Shown: positions 23,301 through 31,443, numbered from the stretch's first letter. The stretch: DNA of 55,487 nt from Streptomyces sp. MZ04 (GCF_004684775.1 NZ_SRIC01000022.1:1-55487), one strand, 5' to 3'. The notes: a model not told the origin generated them from the sequence alone. Program-made: numbers and translations.

Positions 23301-25563
23301 CAGCCTTCACGAACGGCGTCAGCCCCGGCAAGCTGTTCTTCAGCCCGTTCAGGGCCCGCGTGAAAATCGGCATGACCTGCGGCTGCAGCGACTTCGACCA
23401 ATCCCCGAACGCGCCCTTCAGCGAGACAAACGCATCAAAGGTCTGCCGGGCCGCTGGCGTCAGCTTCCCAAGGGCTTCCTGGTACTTGGCCTGCGCGACG
23501 GCAGCCTGATCGACGCCCCCGGCCGCCTGCTGCGACGCGGAGGCAATCTGCCGCTGAGCACTGGCAATCGAGTCGGCGGCCGACTGCTGCGCGGCCACCA
23601 AAGACTCCTGAGCGCGCGCCACAGACCTGGCGCCGTCCTCCTGAACCTTGGTCACATTGCGCTGCGACTCGGCGACCTTCTCCTGAGCCGCAGCAATGTC
23701 CCGCTGCCCCCGAACCTGCTGCCGGGCCGCCTCGGTGCGGGTCTTCCCCAGAGCCTTCTGCTGCTCTGCAACTCCCTGCTCGGCGGCGGCGAGGCGCTCC
23801 TGGGCGCTGCGGACCGTGTCGGAGCCTTCGACTCCGGCCTTGTCGGCAGCGCGCTTCTCGCCGGTCAGCCGCTTCGTCTCGGCCTGCTGCTCCTTGAGCC
23901 GCTGCACCGCCTGGTCATACGAGAGCTGGGCGCGCTGCTGCTCGAGCGCGGTGGCCTTGGATCCGACGGCCTGCGTCGCCCGTAGCCGGACCTGAGCCTC
24001 CTGTACCGACAGCGCCGCATCCCGCTCAGACAGCTGCGCATCCGCCAGCCGACCCGACAGCTCGGCCAGTTCGACGACGGCGTCCTTGCGGGCCTGGGTG
24101 AGATCCTGCTGAGCCTGCCGGGCAGTGCGCTGAGCGTCAGCGAGAGAGTCCTCGGCCTGCGAGACGCGTTCAGCGGCGTCCCGCTCCCGGTCCGCGGCCT
24201 GCTGCACCGCATCCGCCAACGACTGCCGGGCAGCCTTCACCTGTTGGGAAGCCTGTCGGTTCGCCTCAGCCGACGAGCGGACCGCGTCCGCGACAGAGTC
24301 CTCCGCCTGCCCGATCTGCCGTGCCGCATTACGGTGCGCCGAGGCAAGAGACTGCTGGGCGCCCGCCAACTGCAAGGCCTTGGAGGCGCCTTGGCCGCTG
24401 GCCTGGCCACCCTTGATGGAGGCAGTCGCCGCAGCGTCCTGGGCGGTCTTCTGTGCCTGCAGAGCCCCTGCGATGCCGACGAAAGCCGGGATGGCGACGG
24501 CTGCGAGCGCGCCAACGCCAGCCCCGGCGGCAACAGCCGCCGAGGCAATAGAGCCGATCCCCGCAGCCAGAATCGGTATGGCAGGGATCGCGGCGACAGC
24601 ACCGAGAGCCACCGTCAGCTGGAACAGCGCGGCGACTGCCTGAGCCGTGCTGACGTCGGTGCGGATGTTGATGCGCTTGCCGTCCAGCGCGGCGATCTGC
24701 GCACGCACGACAGCGAGTTGCGCGGCGGCGGCTCCGGTGTCGATACGTACCGCGACGTCCGCATCCGATGCCGACAGCGCCTGCAAGCGGGCCTGGATCG
24801 CCTCGACGCGGGCCGTCGCGGTGGCGACGTCCATGTCGACGCCGATCCGCACATCCCGCAGCGCCGTCAGCTGGGCGCGCAGCCGGGCGATCTCCACCTC
24901 GGCGGGGGTGGTGTCCGCACCGATGTTGATGTTCGGGAGGGACGCCTCGGCCTGCTGCACGGCCGCCCGCAGCCGCTGCCCGAACGTGCCGTCCGTCTCC
25001 ACCCGGATGTGGGCGGGGCGCGAGCTGACCTCGTCGATCTGCTCCCGCAGCAGCCGCAGCTGCGCGATCGCCGCCGCCGTGTCCGCACGCACCGCGACGT
25101 TCGGGTGGGCAGCACCGATCCGGCGCAGCCGCTCCTCGATGTCGGCGGCCTCCGCGCGAGCCCGCTCGGCGTCGATGTCGATGCCGATGGTCTTGCCAGC
25201 AAGGGACTCCAGGCGGGCCCTCAGTCGCGCCAGATCCGCATCGACGCCCGTGTCGGACAGACGGACGTCCAGTTTGGGCATGCTGCGGAAGGCAGCCTCG
25301 AGGCGGGCCTTCAGCGACCGGGCAAAGGCTCCGCCCGTTTCGCTTCCCTGCCTGGTCGCGGCGGGCCTGGCGGCGCGGGCACCGTTGTTGACGCCCTGGG
25401 TGACGGCCGGGGCGATGTGCTGGGCAATCTGCTGCCCGATGATCCGGCCAACCTCATCGCCCACCCGTCGCGCCGGAGGGACCAGCGCAGCCTGCAGCCG
25501 GCCATAAATCCCTCTCGCCGACGGGATGACATCAACTTCGACGGATCCGACACTGATCGCCAC
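20305..25563 (-). CDS. Tape measure protein with M23 peptidase and SLT-like domains
   Basis: At 1752 residues this is the longest gene of the window. It begins with repeated helical segments (residues 85-320), a hydrophobic stretch (about 325-385), a long coiled coil rich in Ala/Gln (about 390-720), several transmembrane-like helices (840-1150) and repeated LYEKAIKPAFNGIAA-type units (1080-1250). Near residue 1455-1570 lies an M23 metallopeptidase fold (SGRHTGLDFPAAVG, then TGPHLHLEARKNG), and after it a lysozyme-like transglycosylase (WTGESNWRWNALNRSSGAYGIPQ, Glu near 1596). These would cut peptidoglycan during DNA injection. Confidence 0.9.
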   Translation of the reverse strand: MAISVGSVEVDVIPSARGIYGRLQAALVPPARRVGDEVGRIIGQQIAQHIAPAVTQGVNNGARAARPAATRQGSETGGAFARSLKARLEAAFRSMPKLDVRLSDTGVDADLARLRARLESLAGKTIGIDIDAERARAEAADIEERLRRIGAAHPNVAVRADTAAAIAQLRLLREQIDEVSSRPAHIRVETDGTFGQRLRAAVQQAEASLPNINIGADTTPAEVEIARLRAQLTALRDVRIGVDMDVATATARVEAIQARLQALSASDADVAVRIDTGAAAAQLAVVRAQIAALDGKRINIRTDVSTAQAVAALFQLTVALGAVAAIPAIPILAAGIGSIASAAVAAGAGVGALAAVAIPAFVGIAGALQAQKTAQDAAATASIKGGQASGQGASKALQLAGAQQSLASAHRNAARQIGQAEDSVADAVRSSAEANRQASQQVKAARQSLADAVQQAADRERDAAERVSQAEDSLADAQRTARQAQQDLTQARKDAVVELAELSGRLADAQLSERDAALSVQEAQVRLRATQAVGSKATALEQQRAQLSYDQAVQRLKEQQAETKRLTGEKRAADKAGVEGSDTVRSAQERLAAAEQGVAEQQKALGKTRTEAARQQVRGQRDIAAAQEKVAESQRNVTKVQEDGARSVARAQESLVAAQQSAADSIASAQRQIASASQQAAGGVDQAAVAQAKYQEALGKLTPAARQTFDAFVSLKGAFGDWSKSLQPQVMPIFTRALNGLKNSLPGLTPFVKAAADAIGELQDRASRGFKSEGWKAFKSDLAGATRPAIIGLGVAFANLFKGMGGIVQAFLPHMDSISTRMQAITGRFANWGTNLKGSPAFERFLAYTAEQGPIMARSLGDISSAFYQVARALSPLSGPILEILGALARGLASIATTLPWLIQGMYLAYIATRLWTIAMFLFNAVMNANPITLIVLGIIALVASVIYAYKHFAWFRTGVQAAWTGIKVASLWLWNTVLRPVFGKIMVGVRLLGVAFQWVRDHLWVLLGAGPLGWVIFFAVTFIKNFGRIRTGVTVALQAVGRWAMWLWRNAIKPAFDGIALAARILVAIIVVVLVAPIVIAFRLAAAVGMWLWKTALGPAFRGIGATGKWLYEKAIKPAFNGIAATGRWLYRSAIKPAADGIVASFKFVGRIGTWLYRTALRPAFRGIGDVSKWLYDKAIRPTFGFIASRASWLYNKGLKPAFDRIKSAVRLVGKAFDSARKAIGTAFGKIKSITAAPVNFVIEYVYRKGIKAIWDKVADFVKLPHMPKGPDLLAAGGTVGQGFGPARPMVTNRPTAIVGEGNPRYPEYVIPTDPKFRDRAQALHAAAGTRLMAGGGVLGDAWDWTKDTVRDVVGKGIDWVKTGADLLVHPSKVWTKLVQPVVGKIAKGVESAGKWGTAVGKIPLKMISGLKDKIVDAATSMFAGGYEGRGEWIKPVNARYGTPFGKRGSMWSSGRHTGLDFPAAVGTAVKAVADGNVSQTARGGPYGNHIMIDHGGGLQSLYAHLSKIRTTVPKAVNGGNRIGDVGATGNVTGPHLHLEARKNGRAVDPMKYLTAGGGGFSANAVGAAQRYAKSILGRYGWGPSQFGPLKKLWTGESNWRWNALNRSSGAYGIPQALPASKMRSAGADYRSNAKTQIRWGLGYIKGRPDYGSPSRAYSKWLSRSPHWYDQGGYLEPGLNLAYNGTGRPEPVFTSTQASALTRLAMSPSAGGGGQFEGDLYLDSGAFLGHVRGEVQQTMSDLTTTLTAGRR

Positions 25564-25584
25564 GAGGGGCCTCCCCTCGCAGCG

Positions 25585-26414
25585 CTACGCGGCGCCTCCG
25601 TGGATGAACTGGAAGAGACGCTCGGCGGTCTGCTCAGACATTTTCAGCTTCGACTGTCGGGGCTTGGCGCCCGGTCTACGCGCGGGCACTGGCGGCTCGG
25701 GCTGGTCGCGCTTGTGCTCCGTGTTGGCGCAGATCGTCACGTACTCCAGGCGCCGGACCGCATCCAGTACGGAGGCTGTGAGCTGTTCGAGCTGGGACCA
25801 GCGGCCCTTCTCCGGCTCGCCCTTCTCTGCCTGCTCGGTGAGCTCGTCGTCCGAGAGCTCGTTCCGTAGCGCCGTCATCGTCGACGACTCGGGCGGCAGG
25901 TGCTGGATCAGGACCCGCAGCTGCCGCCACGTCATCGCGCCACGGTGCACGTCCAGGACGTCACGCTGATAGAAGCGCCACAGGTCAGCCTCTACCGCCT
26001 CCGCGTGCGCCTCGTAGACCTGTTGGGTCCACGCGATTTTCCCGGGCCCTCCGCGACCTGCTCGCTGGCCTCACCGATGAACTCACCGAACTGGGCATTC
26101 GTCGGGTCGAGTTCCTCGTACCGCTCATAGTCCTCCGGGTGGATGACGAGCTCAGCGAAAGCATCGATCTGGCCGGAGTTCAGCAGCCGGTTCCACGACT
26201 GGCGCCACACGCTGGGCGGCAGAATCTGAACGTCCTCACCGACCAGCTTGGCAGTTACGTAGTGGCCTTCGGCCTCGTCTTCCTGCGCCTCAGCGGCGTC
26301 GTCATCGTCGAAGTCCTCTTCAGGCTCCACGTCCGGAGCGACGACGGCAGTCTTGCGGGCCGGCCGGGCGGCGGTGGTCTTCTTGCGGGCGGCGGTCCTG
26401 GCATTTGCAGCCAT
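25585..26414 (-). CDS. Tail assembly chaperone, long form made by -1 frameshift
   Basis: Reading the gpG frame from 26414 and slipping back one base at the GGGAAAA (26037-26043) gives IAWTQQVYEAHAEAVEADL and then WRFYQRDVLDVHRGAMTWRQ, an uninterrupted extension of about 150 residues ending at 25585. In siphoviruses gpG and gpGT bind the tape measure during tail assembly, and the frameshift sets their ratio. The downstream frame has no convincing SD or start of its own before 25950, and the tape measure gene follows 21 bases after its stop. Confidence 0.85.
25992..26414 (-). CDS. Tail assembly chaperone, short form (gpG-like)
   Basis: The start is placed at 26414 (MAANARTAARKK) because GGAGG lies eight bases upstream. 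The 140 residues have a basic Ala/Lys N-terminus, an acidic middle (EPEEDFDDDDAAEAQEDEAEG) and a globular end (VWRQSWNRLLNSGQIDAFAELVIHPEDYERYEEL) that matches short tail chaperones of actinophages. The frame ends at 25992 unless ribosomes shift at GGGAAAA. Confidence 0.85.
   Translation of the reverse strand: MAANARTAARKKTTAARPARKTAVVAPDVEPEEDFDDDDAAEAQEDEAEGHYVTAKLVGEDVQILPPSVWRQSWNRLLNSGQIDAFAELVIHPEDYERYEELDPTNAQFGEFIGEASEQVAEGPGKSRGPNRSTRRTRRR
26037..26043 (-). promoter_or_regulatory. -1 ribosomal frameshift slippery site GGGAAAA
   Basis: Minus-strand sequence CCG-GGA-AAA-TCG places G-GGA-AAA in the X-XXY-YYZ register of the gpG frame. A one-base slip leads directly into the downstream open frame. 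Confidence 0.85.
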
Positions 26415-26513
26415 GGCGCGGGCCTCCATTCATGTAGGGCGCGGGCAAAGGGCAGAGGTGGACGGGCCGGGCCCGCGCCGGCTGGCTATGCGACCCGCCC
26501 ACCAGTCAGAGGG

Positions 26514-27098
26514 TCAGGAGCCCGTGTAGTCGGGCGTCGCCGGGACACGGTCCGCGTGGTAGACCGTGTTGCCGCTGATGTCCGGGTAGGCGGTGACCGT
26601 CCACTCGAAGCCGGCCATCTCGTCCTGCTTGTGAGTGACGTCGCTGCGGTCGGAGATCTCGCCCTCGGGCACGTAGAAGCCCAGAGAGGTCTCGCCGTCG
26701 AGCACGACGAACCAGAAGGCGCGGCGGTCCGGCAGCGGGGAAGCGGTCTCCGCGAACGTGGTCAGGCCGCTCGCCGGGGTCAGATCTGCGACAGGGATGC
26801 GGTACTGCAGGGATCGCACCGTGGTGCGGCCCGTCTCCCACACGGTGATCTTGAAGGTACGGAGGGACTTCGTGATCGTCGTGCGGATCGGCGAGGTGAA
26901 CCCCCAAGGGGTGTACTCCTGGCTGTCCTCGTCGAACCCCTGCACCAGGCCGTCGTCCGAGATGGCGCCGAGCGGCTCCCACGGCGGCATGGGCTGAATC
27001 AGCGGGTCCCCCGGCGAAGAAGTGCCGAGATCGGCGGTCCAGCCGCCGCCATTCGCGCCGACCTCAGTCAGGTCCGCTGCGCGGGTGATGTTGACCAT
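26514..27098 (-). CDS. Major tail protein
   Basis: The start at 27098 (MVNITRAADL) is preceded by GGAGACAACG. The 194 residues include TITKSLRTFKITVWETGRTTVR, RRAFWFVVLDGETSLGFYVPEGEI and EMAGFEWTVTAYPDISGN, which fit the beta-barrel major tail protein family of actinophages (lambda gpV-like fold). Position just before the tail chaperones is diagnostic. It polymerises into the tail tube. Confidence 0.85.
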   Translation of the reverse strand: MVNITRAADLTEVGANGGGWTADLGTSSPGDPLIQPMPPWEPLGAISDDGLVQGFDEDSQEYTPWGFTSPIRTTITKSLRTFKITVWETGRTTVRSLQYRIPVADLTPASGLTTFAETASPLPDRRAFWFVVLDGETSLGFYVPEGEISDRSDVTHKQDEMAGFEWTVTAYPDISGNTVYHADRVPATPDYTGS

Positions 27099-27170
27099 CG
27101 TTGTCTCCAGACATGCGTGAAGCCCGCGCACGGGCGGGATCAAAGGGGTCCGGCGCGGGCCCGCAAACGG

Positions 27171-27563
27171 TCAGGAGACCGGGTGGCTGTAAATCTGGTA
27201 GGTGCCGCCGACGCGGCGAAGGGCGAGGTTCTCGTAGGGGCGGATCGCAGGCAGGGCGATACAGTCAGCGCGTCCGATCACCGCCGTACCGCTGGCCGAC
27301 CCTCGAATCTCGCCGGTGAGCCAGTGGTGAACCTGGCGGGCGAGGTCGAACGCTGCGGCTCGGGAGGCCGCGTACACGTTCATGTCGACGAGCATCCGGC
27401 CCAGCCTCAGGCCGTCGTCGCTCCCGCCGGGGATCTGCTCGAACTGGATCGTCGGCAACTCTTTCAGCAGGTTGTTGTCGAGCTCGTCGCGCACCACCGC
27501 AGTCGGGAAGCGGGCCTGAGCACGCGGAATCAGCTCGGCCTCGATGTCGATGATCGCGGTCAC
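27171..27563 (-). CDS. Tail terminator / tail completion protein
   Basis: 130 residues: IDIEAELIPRAQARFPTAVVRDELDNNLLKELPTIQFEQI, then LVDMNVYAASRAAAFDLARQVHHWL. The order of strands and helices and the place between the HK97 gp10-like gene and the major tail gene fit a tail terminator (lambda gpU-like), which caps the tail tube. It overlaps the upstream gene by four bases. Confidence 0.7.
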   Translation of the reverse strand: MTAIIDIEAELIPRAQARFPTAVVRDELDNNLLKELPTIQFEQIPGGSDDGLRLGRMLVDMNVYAASRAAAFDLARQVHHWLTGEIRGSASGTAVIGRADCIALPAIRPYENLALRRVGGTYQIYSHPVS

Positions 27564-27889
27564 TGATTCCGCCCGCCGATCAGGGCGGCACGCAGCAGCA
27601 CGTGATGGGCGGGGACTTTCTCCGTGCCGTACTCCACCCAGCGGGCGTAGTACGCGGTGTTGCGGACGTAGCCCGCAGCACGATCCCGGCGATGTCCGCC
27701 GCGGCGCGTACTGTCCGTCTCCCAGGAAGCTTTGTAGTGGCCCGGATGGGGGCCACCCGCGTCCACGGGAGACGTAGCGATGGCGACGCCCTTGATGACT
27801 TCGGCGCGGCGCAGCATCTCTGCCTGCATAGTTGGCATGCGCAGCATCTGCCCGACGCCCTTACGGGACATCTTGAACCGTGCGCCCAT
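27560..27889 (-). CDS. HK97 gp10-like head-tail joining protein
   Basis: 109 residues with the typical AEVIKGVAIATSPVDAGGPHPGHYKASWE and NTAYYARWVEYGTEKVPAHHVLL blocks of HK97 gp10/minor capsid proteins, which connect head and tail. Overlaps the downstream gene by four bases. Confidence 0.8.
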   Translation of the reverse strand: MGARFKMSRKGVGQMLRMPTMQAEMLRRAEVIKGVAIATSPVDAGGPHPGHYKASWETDSTRRGGHRRDRAAGYVRNTAYYARWVEYGTEKVPAHHVLLRAALIGGRNQ

Positions 27890-27928
27890 GGCCGCCTCCT
27901 TGCGCGATCGAGGTGCGGGCGGGGTCGG

Positions 27929-28291
27929 CTAGCCGGTGACGCGGTCTGCGGCGAACTGGACGGGGCCGCGGGTGCCGGTGAAGGGGTTGCGGCCCCAGTC
28001 GCCAGGCTCGCCGGTGATTTCGCACAGCTCGCCGCGGATGCGCACCTGGTCGGTGGTGCGCCATTCGCCGCCCGCCGGGGCGTACACGGTCCATCCGACG
28101 ATGACGGTGTCGCGGGCCTGCTGGTCGTCCCCGCCGACCTGCGGCGTGGACTGGCGGGGAGCCACGACGCAGCCCTTCACGGGCTGTTCCAGCAGCGGGC
28201 CGGGGATGGGCTGGCCTCGCGGATCCCGTCCCGGCGACGGCCCGCGCCGCAGACGCACGACCGTCTCCCCGAACGGGTAGAGGCCGGGCAT
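27929..28291 (-). CDS. Head-tail adaptor (head closure type)
   Basis: 120 residues with VRLRRGPSPGRDPRGQPIPGP, VIVGWTVYAPAGGEWRTTDQVRIRGELCEITGEPGDW and a final strand. The TVYAP...DQV.IRGE.Y.V.G pattern is that of small head-closure proteins in actinophages. The ATG at 28291 overlaps the previous stop by one base. Confidence 0.7.
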   Translation of the reverse strand: MPGLYPFGETVVRLRRGPSPGRDPRGQPIPGPLLEQPVKGCVVAPRQSTPQVGGDDQQARDTVIVGWTVYAPAGGEWRTTDQVRIRGELCEITGEPGDWGRNPFTGTRGPVQFAADRVTG

Positions 28292-28704
28292 CAGGTGTAC
28301 CCCCAGCCCGGCTCGAACTCATCAGGGAACCCGGCATCGTCGATCGGCCACGTCGGCGACGGATCCGCCGTGTCCGGTGTCGGATCGACCGTGAACGCAC
28401 CGCCCCGCCCGGCCAGCGACTTGAGCGCCGACTTGTCGGCCTTCGTCAGATACAGACCGCCCGAACCCGTCGGACGCTGCACCGACATCGGGCCGATCGT
28501 CTCGTAAGACACCTGCTGCGGATTGGTGTAGGCCCGGCCTGCGACCGACAGGACCACGGCCTCGGCGCCCTCAGGGAGAGGTTTCACTACGGTCTGGCAG
28601 AGGTTGATGGCCTGCCGGATGAGGAGCGCTGCCCGGTCCCCGCCGATCTTGTCCAGGTCCAGGTAGAGGCCCAGGTCTTCGGCGGTCGGGATTTCGAACG
28701 CCAC
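28291..28704 (-). CDS. Head-tail connector protein
   Basis: The 137-residue protein (FEIPTAEDLGLYLDLDKIGGDRAALLIRQAINLCQTV, then GAEAVVLSVAGRAYTNPQQVSYETIGP) matches the helical connector adaptors (gp6/gp15-like) that dock on the portal. First of the connector set after the glycosyltransferase gene. Confidence 0.75.
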   Translation of the reverse strand: MAFEIPTAEDLGLYLDLDKIGGDRAALLIRQAINLCQTVVKPLPEGAEAVVLSVAGRAYTNPQQVSYETIGPMSVQRPTGSGGLYLTKADKSALKSLAGRGGAFTVDPTPDTADPSPTWPIDDAGFPDEFEPGWGYT

Positions 28705-28713
28705 GGCGGCCTC

Positions 28714-29748
28714 CTAGGCGGGCAGGGCTTCCACGGCCTGGCACCAGGCAGCCAGGTCGGCCGCCGGATCGAGTTCGACAGAGCGGGCCTTGGCGCGCTT
28801 GGAGGCCAGCCGGTACTCGGCGGCCGACGCGAGCTTCCGCAGGACCGCCTCATAGCCGTCGATGTCCTCGCGGTCCACGAAGATCCCGGCTTCACCGAGG
28901 GACTCGCACAGGCCAGGCGTCGGGTGAGCGACGACGGGGATACCCGACGCCATCGCCTCGCAGCCGACCCGGCCCCACGACTCGTAGGAGGACGGCATGA
29001 GCAGCACCCGGGTCCTGGCGTACACCGTCTCCCGCATGCTCTGACCGTCCACATGCTCGACGACCTCGACATTCGGCAGATCGGGCAGGAGCTGTGTGCC
29101 ATAGGCACCGCGCACCGCGAGGAACTGTTGCTCCGGCATCCTGCGCGCCAAGGCCTCCAACACCTTGCCGCCCTTCTCCAGATTGCAGTTGATCAGAGTG
29201 ATGGCCTTGCCAGGCTTCGTCGCGTACTCGCCGGCGAACACCGGCGGACGCACGATCAGCGACCGCTCGGGGCGGATCGACTTCGGGTACTCGGCGAAGA
29301 ACAGCTCCGCCTCCCGCTCCATCCACAGCGAGTTGTAGACCGCCAGAGCAGTCCCGCCCGCAGCGGCATCCCGGAACGTGGGCCTGTGCGTGTTGTGGCA
29401 CACCACGATCATCGGCTTTCCGTAGCCGCGGGCCATCGACGCGGTCGGCGGGACCGTCTCCAGGTGTGCCAACAGCACGTCAGCCCGGCGGATCGCCGTC
29501 GGGAAGTCGAGCCGCGACTCCAGAGGGATGACCTTGATGCCGCGGTACTCGTACTCCTTGTGGGCCTGCCCGTAGCGGGACAGCCACACCGACACGTCGT
29601 GGCCGCGCTCCACCAGAGGCCGCAGCATCGACACGAGCATGTGCTCGGCCCCCGCATTGTGCTCCGGCGGGAACGCGTGCACCCTGGCGACGATCTTCAG
29701 CGGCTTGGCCGTCCCGCCCGGCGCGGACACCGGGACGGCTGCCATCAC
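28714..29748 (-). CDS. GT4-type glycosyltransferase inside the capsid operon
   Basis: A GTG at 29748 overlaps the capsid stop (GTGA), with an ATG three bases later. The 344 residues have the two Rossmann halves of GT-B enzymes: KIVARVHAFPPEHNAGAEHMLVSML near the N-terminus, RADVLLAHLETVPPTASMARG, ITLINCNLEKGGKVLEALARRMP, then LLMPSSYESWGRVGCEAMASGIPVVAHPTPGLCESLGEAGIFV, the ExxGxxxxEAMxxGxPVV donor-binding signature of family GT4. Placement between major capsid and connector genes, with tight overlap, suggests that it glycosylates the virion (capsid or tail) or is made with it. The donor and target are unknown. Confidence 0.85.
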   Translation of the reverse strand: MMAAVPVSAPGGTAKPLKIVARVHAFPPEHNAGAEHMLVSMLRPLVERGHDVSVWLSRYGQAHKEYEYRGIKVIPLESRLDFPTAIRRADVLLAHLETVPPTASMARGYGKPMIVVCHNTHRPTFRDAAAGGTALAVYNSLWMEREAELFFAEYPKSIRPERSLIVRPPVFAGEYATKPGKAITLINCNLEKGGKVLEALARRMPEQQFLAVRGAYGTQLLPDLPNVEVVEHVDGQSMRETVYARTRVLLMPSSYESWGRVGCEAMASGIPVVAHPTPGLCESLGEAGIFVDREDIDGYEAVLRKLASAAEYRLASKRAKARSVELDPAADLAAWCQAVEALPA

Positions 29749-30701
29749 GACCCCGAAGGAGTGCCGGTGAACTTTACGAACGCGTCCTGGTCGCCCATGA
29801 CGAAGCCGTAGTAGGCCTCCGCCAGGATCAACACCAGGTTCTCCTGGAAGGCGCTGTGCACGCCGCCCTCCTCGTCGATGTAGGTGGCCTGGTCGGAGAT
29901 CCGCACGGTGATGTCCATGCCGACGCCGTAAGCCGCCTGGCTCCAGTCGCCGCCGATTCCACGCAGGCCGGTGTCGGTCGACGCGGACTGGCGGCGCTGC
30001 TTGCCCGACACCGACCGCGAGTACGCGAGCGGCTCGCCGATCAGCGTTCCCGCCGCCGCCATGTCGGTGCCCGGCGTCTGCGTGTCGACGAGGATCGGAC
30101 GCCCCGTGGTGTCCGTCGCCAGCAGCAGCTTGGGCTTCAGCCGGTGGTCGGCGACGGTGCCGGTGTAGTCCCAGTCGTCGTCGATGACCTGCTCCATGCC
30201 CTTGACCAGGTCGGCCCAGATGCCACCGTTGGCCTGCGTCGCCGTGCCCAGCGCCACGCTGTTGCTGGTGGCGGCCAGGTACTCGGTGAACGGTCCGGTG
30301 GCACCCTTCATGGTCTTGCCGTGGATGGTGGCGTGATCGAAGGCCCGCGCGAAGGCGGTCGGCAAGTCCTTCTGCAGCTGTGTGTACAGGCCGCCCGCGT
30401 TGGTCTTCGCGACCTCCATGGCGACCGGGATCAGCACGGCCAGCTTCTTGGCCTGCATCTGCTTCACGTCGACGCCGCCGGTCGACAGGGGCTTCTTTGC
30501 CGCCTGCCCGACCCAGTCGGCGGTCGGCACGTCCATCGGGATCGGCACCGACGTGGTGGCATCCAGGGCCAGCGGCGCCGGGCGTGCCAGCGCCATGACC
30601 GCGGACTGCTCCACGCTCTTCTCGAAGATCGGGGCGGTGATGGTGCGCGGCAGGAGCGCACCATCCACATTGGAAAGTGTCAGAGGGGCGGTGACCGCCA
30701 T
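29745..30701 (-). CDS. Major capsid protein (HK97 fold)
   Basis: 318 residues: LTLSNVDGALLPRTITAPIFEKSVEQSAVMALARPAPL, AKKLAVLIPVAMEVAKTNAGGLYTQLQKDLPTAFARAFDHATIHG, and a C-terminal YGVGMDITVRISDQATYIDEEG then SAFQENLVLILAEAYYGFVMGDQDAFVKF. These are the usual blocks of HK97-type capsid proteins (P domain and A domain). The scaffold gene precedes it and the glycosyltransferase overlaps its stop. Confidence 0.9.
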   Translation of the reverse strand: MAVTAPLTLSNVDGALLPRTITAPIFEKSVEQSAVMALARPAPLALDATTSVPIPMDVPTADWVGQAAKKPLSTGGVDVKQMQAKKLAVLIPVAMEVAKTNAGGLYTQLQKDLPTAFARAFDHATIHGKTMKGATGPFTEYLAATSNSVALGTATQANGGIWADLVKGMEQVIDDDWDYTGTVADHRLKPKLLLATDTTGRPILVDTQTPGTDMAAAGTLIGEPLAYSRSVSGKQRRQSASTDTGLRGIGGDWSQAAYGVGMDITVRISDQATYIDEEGGVHSAFQENLVLILAEAYYGFVMGDQDAFVKFTGTPSGS

Positions 30702-30720
30702 GATGTCTCTTCTCTCGCAG

Positions 30721-31377
30721 CTACTTCAGCTGCGTGCTCAGCCACCCGGCGAACTCGTCCTCCGGGCTGGGGGCCTTGGTTTTGTTGGCGCCGGACGCTT
30801 GAGTGCGATCCGGTGCGGGACGCCGCGGGCCCTCCGGGGGCTGAGCCTTCGCCCAGTGCGGCTTGCGCTCCAAGAGCGCAGCGAGATCGGCCTCGATGGC
30901 CGTCACGTCGACGTCGCCGTCAGAGTCGATGTACGAGGCGAGATCTAGTTCGCCGAACGCGTCCGCCGGATCAGCGAACGCGGCCCGCAATTCCGTCGAG
31001 GTGGCGGCCAGGGCCTGCACCTCGCTGCGCACCAGCCGCTGCCGCGTCTTGGCGATCTGCTCCTGCGCCGCGGTCAGCTGCTCGTTGAGCCGCTCCGACT
31101 CGGACATGTCCGCCTGCTTGCGCTGCTTCAGCTCGGCCAGTAGCGGCTCGGCTTCCTTCAGGCGCTTGCGGAGGTTCTCGTTCTCCGAGTTCTTCTTGCG
31201 GAGCGCCGCCTTGGCGCGCGCCTCGTCGAACGGCTCGTCCTTCTTCTCCGGCTCTGCCTCCTGGGCGTCGCCAGCCTCGGGCGTGTCGTCGTTCGGGGCC
31301 TCGACCTCGGGTTCGACCTGCTCGGCCGGCTCCGTGGACTCCTGCGGCTCGGTGATCTGCTCGTTCTCTTCGGGCAT
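30721..31377 (-). CDS. Capsid scaffolding protein
   Basis: The 218 residues are acidic and helical: an N-terminal Glu/Pro/Asp-rich tail, a long coiled coil (AKAALRKKNSENENLRKRLKEAEPLLAELKQRKQADM, LTAAQEQIAKTRQRLVRSEVQAL), and a short C-terminal capsid-binding-type tail (PSPEDEFAGWLSTQLK). Composition and position directly before the major capsid identify a scaffold. Confidence 0.85.
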   Translation of the reverse strand: MPEENEQITEPQESTEPAEQVEPEVEAPNDDTPEAGDAQEAEPEKKDEPFDEARAKAALRKKNSENENLRKRLKEAEPLLAELKQRKQADMSESERLNEQLTAAQEQIAKTRQRLVRSEVQALAATSTELRAAFADPADAFGELDLASYIDSDGDVDVTAIEADLAALLERKPHWAKAQPPEGPRRPAPDRTQASGANKTKAPSPEDEFAGWLSTQLK

Positions 31378-31443
31378 GACGAAACGGCCCTCCAGGGGCG
31401 TGGGTGGAAATGAGAAAGGCTGCCTCCAGGGCGGCCTCGTTGG

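Noticed and set aside
20947..23985. A plus-strand open frame of 1012 residues opposite the tape measure gene
   Set aside because: It is the antisense of a helical, Ala/Gln/Arg-rich coding region with strong codon bias; it lacks an SD and has the Arg/His/Gly composition typical of GC-rich shadow frames.
24244..25869. A plus-strand open frame of 541 residues opposite the tape measure start
   Set aside because: Same reason: antisense to a real gene, no recognisable domains, and biased composition.
25585..25950. A separate gene starting at 25950 for the second tail chaperone part
   Set aside because: The frame is open and protein-like far upstream of 25950, back to the slippery site, so it is the frameshift extension, not an independent gene.
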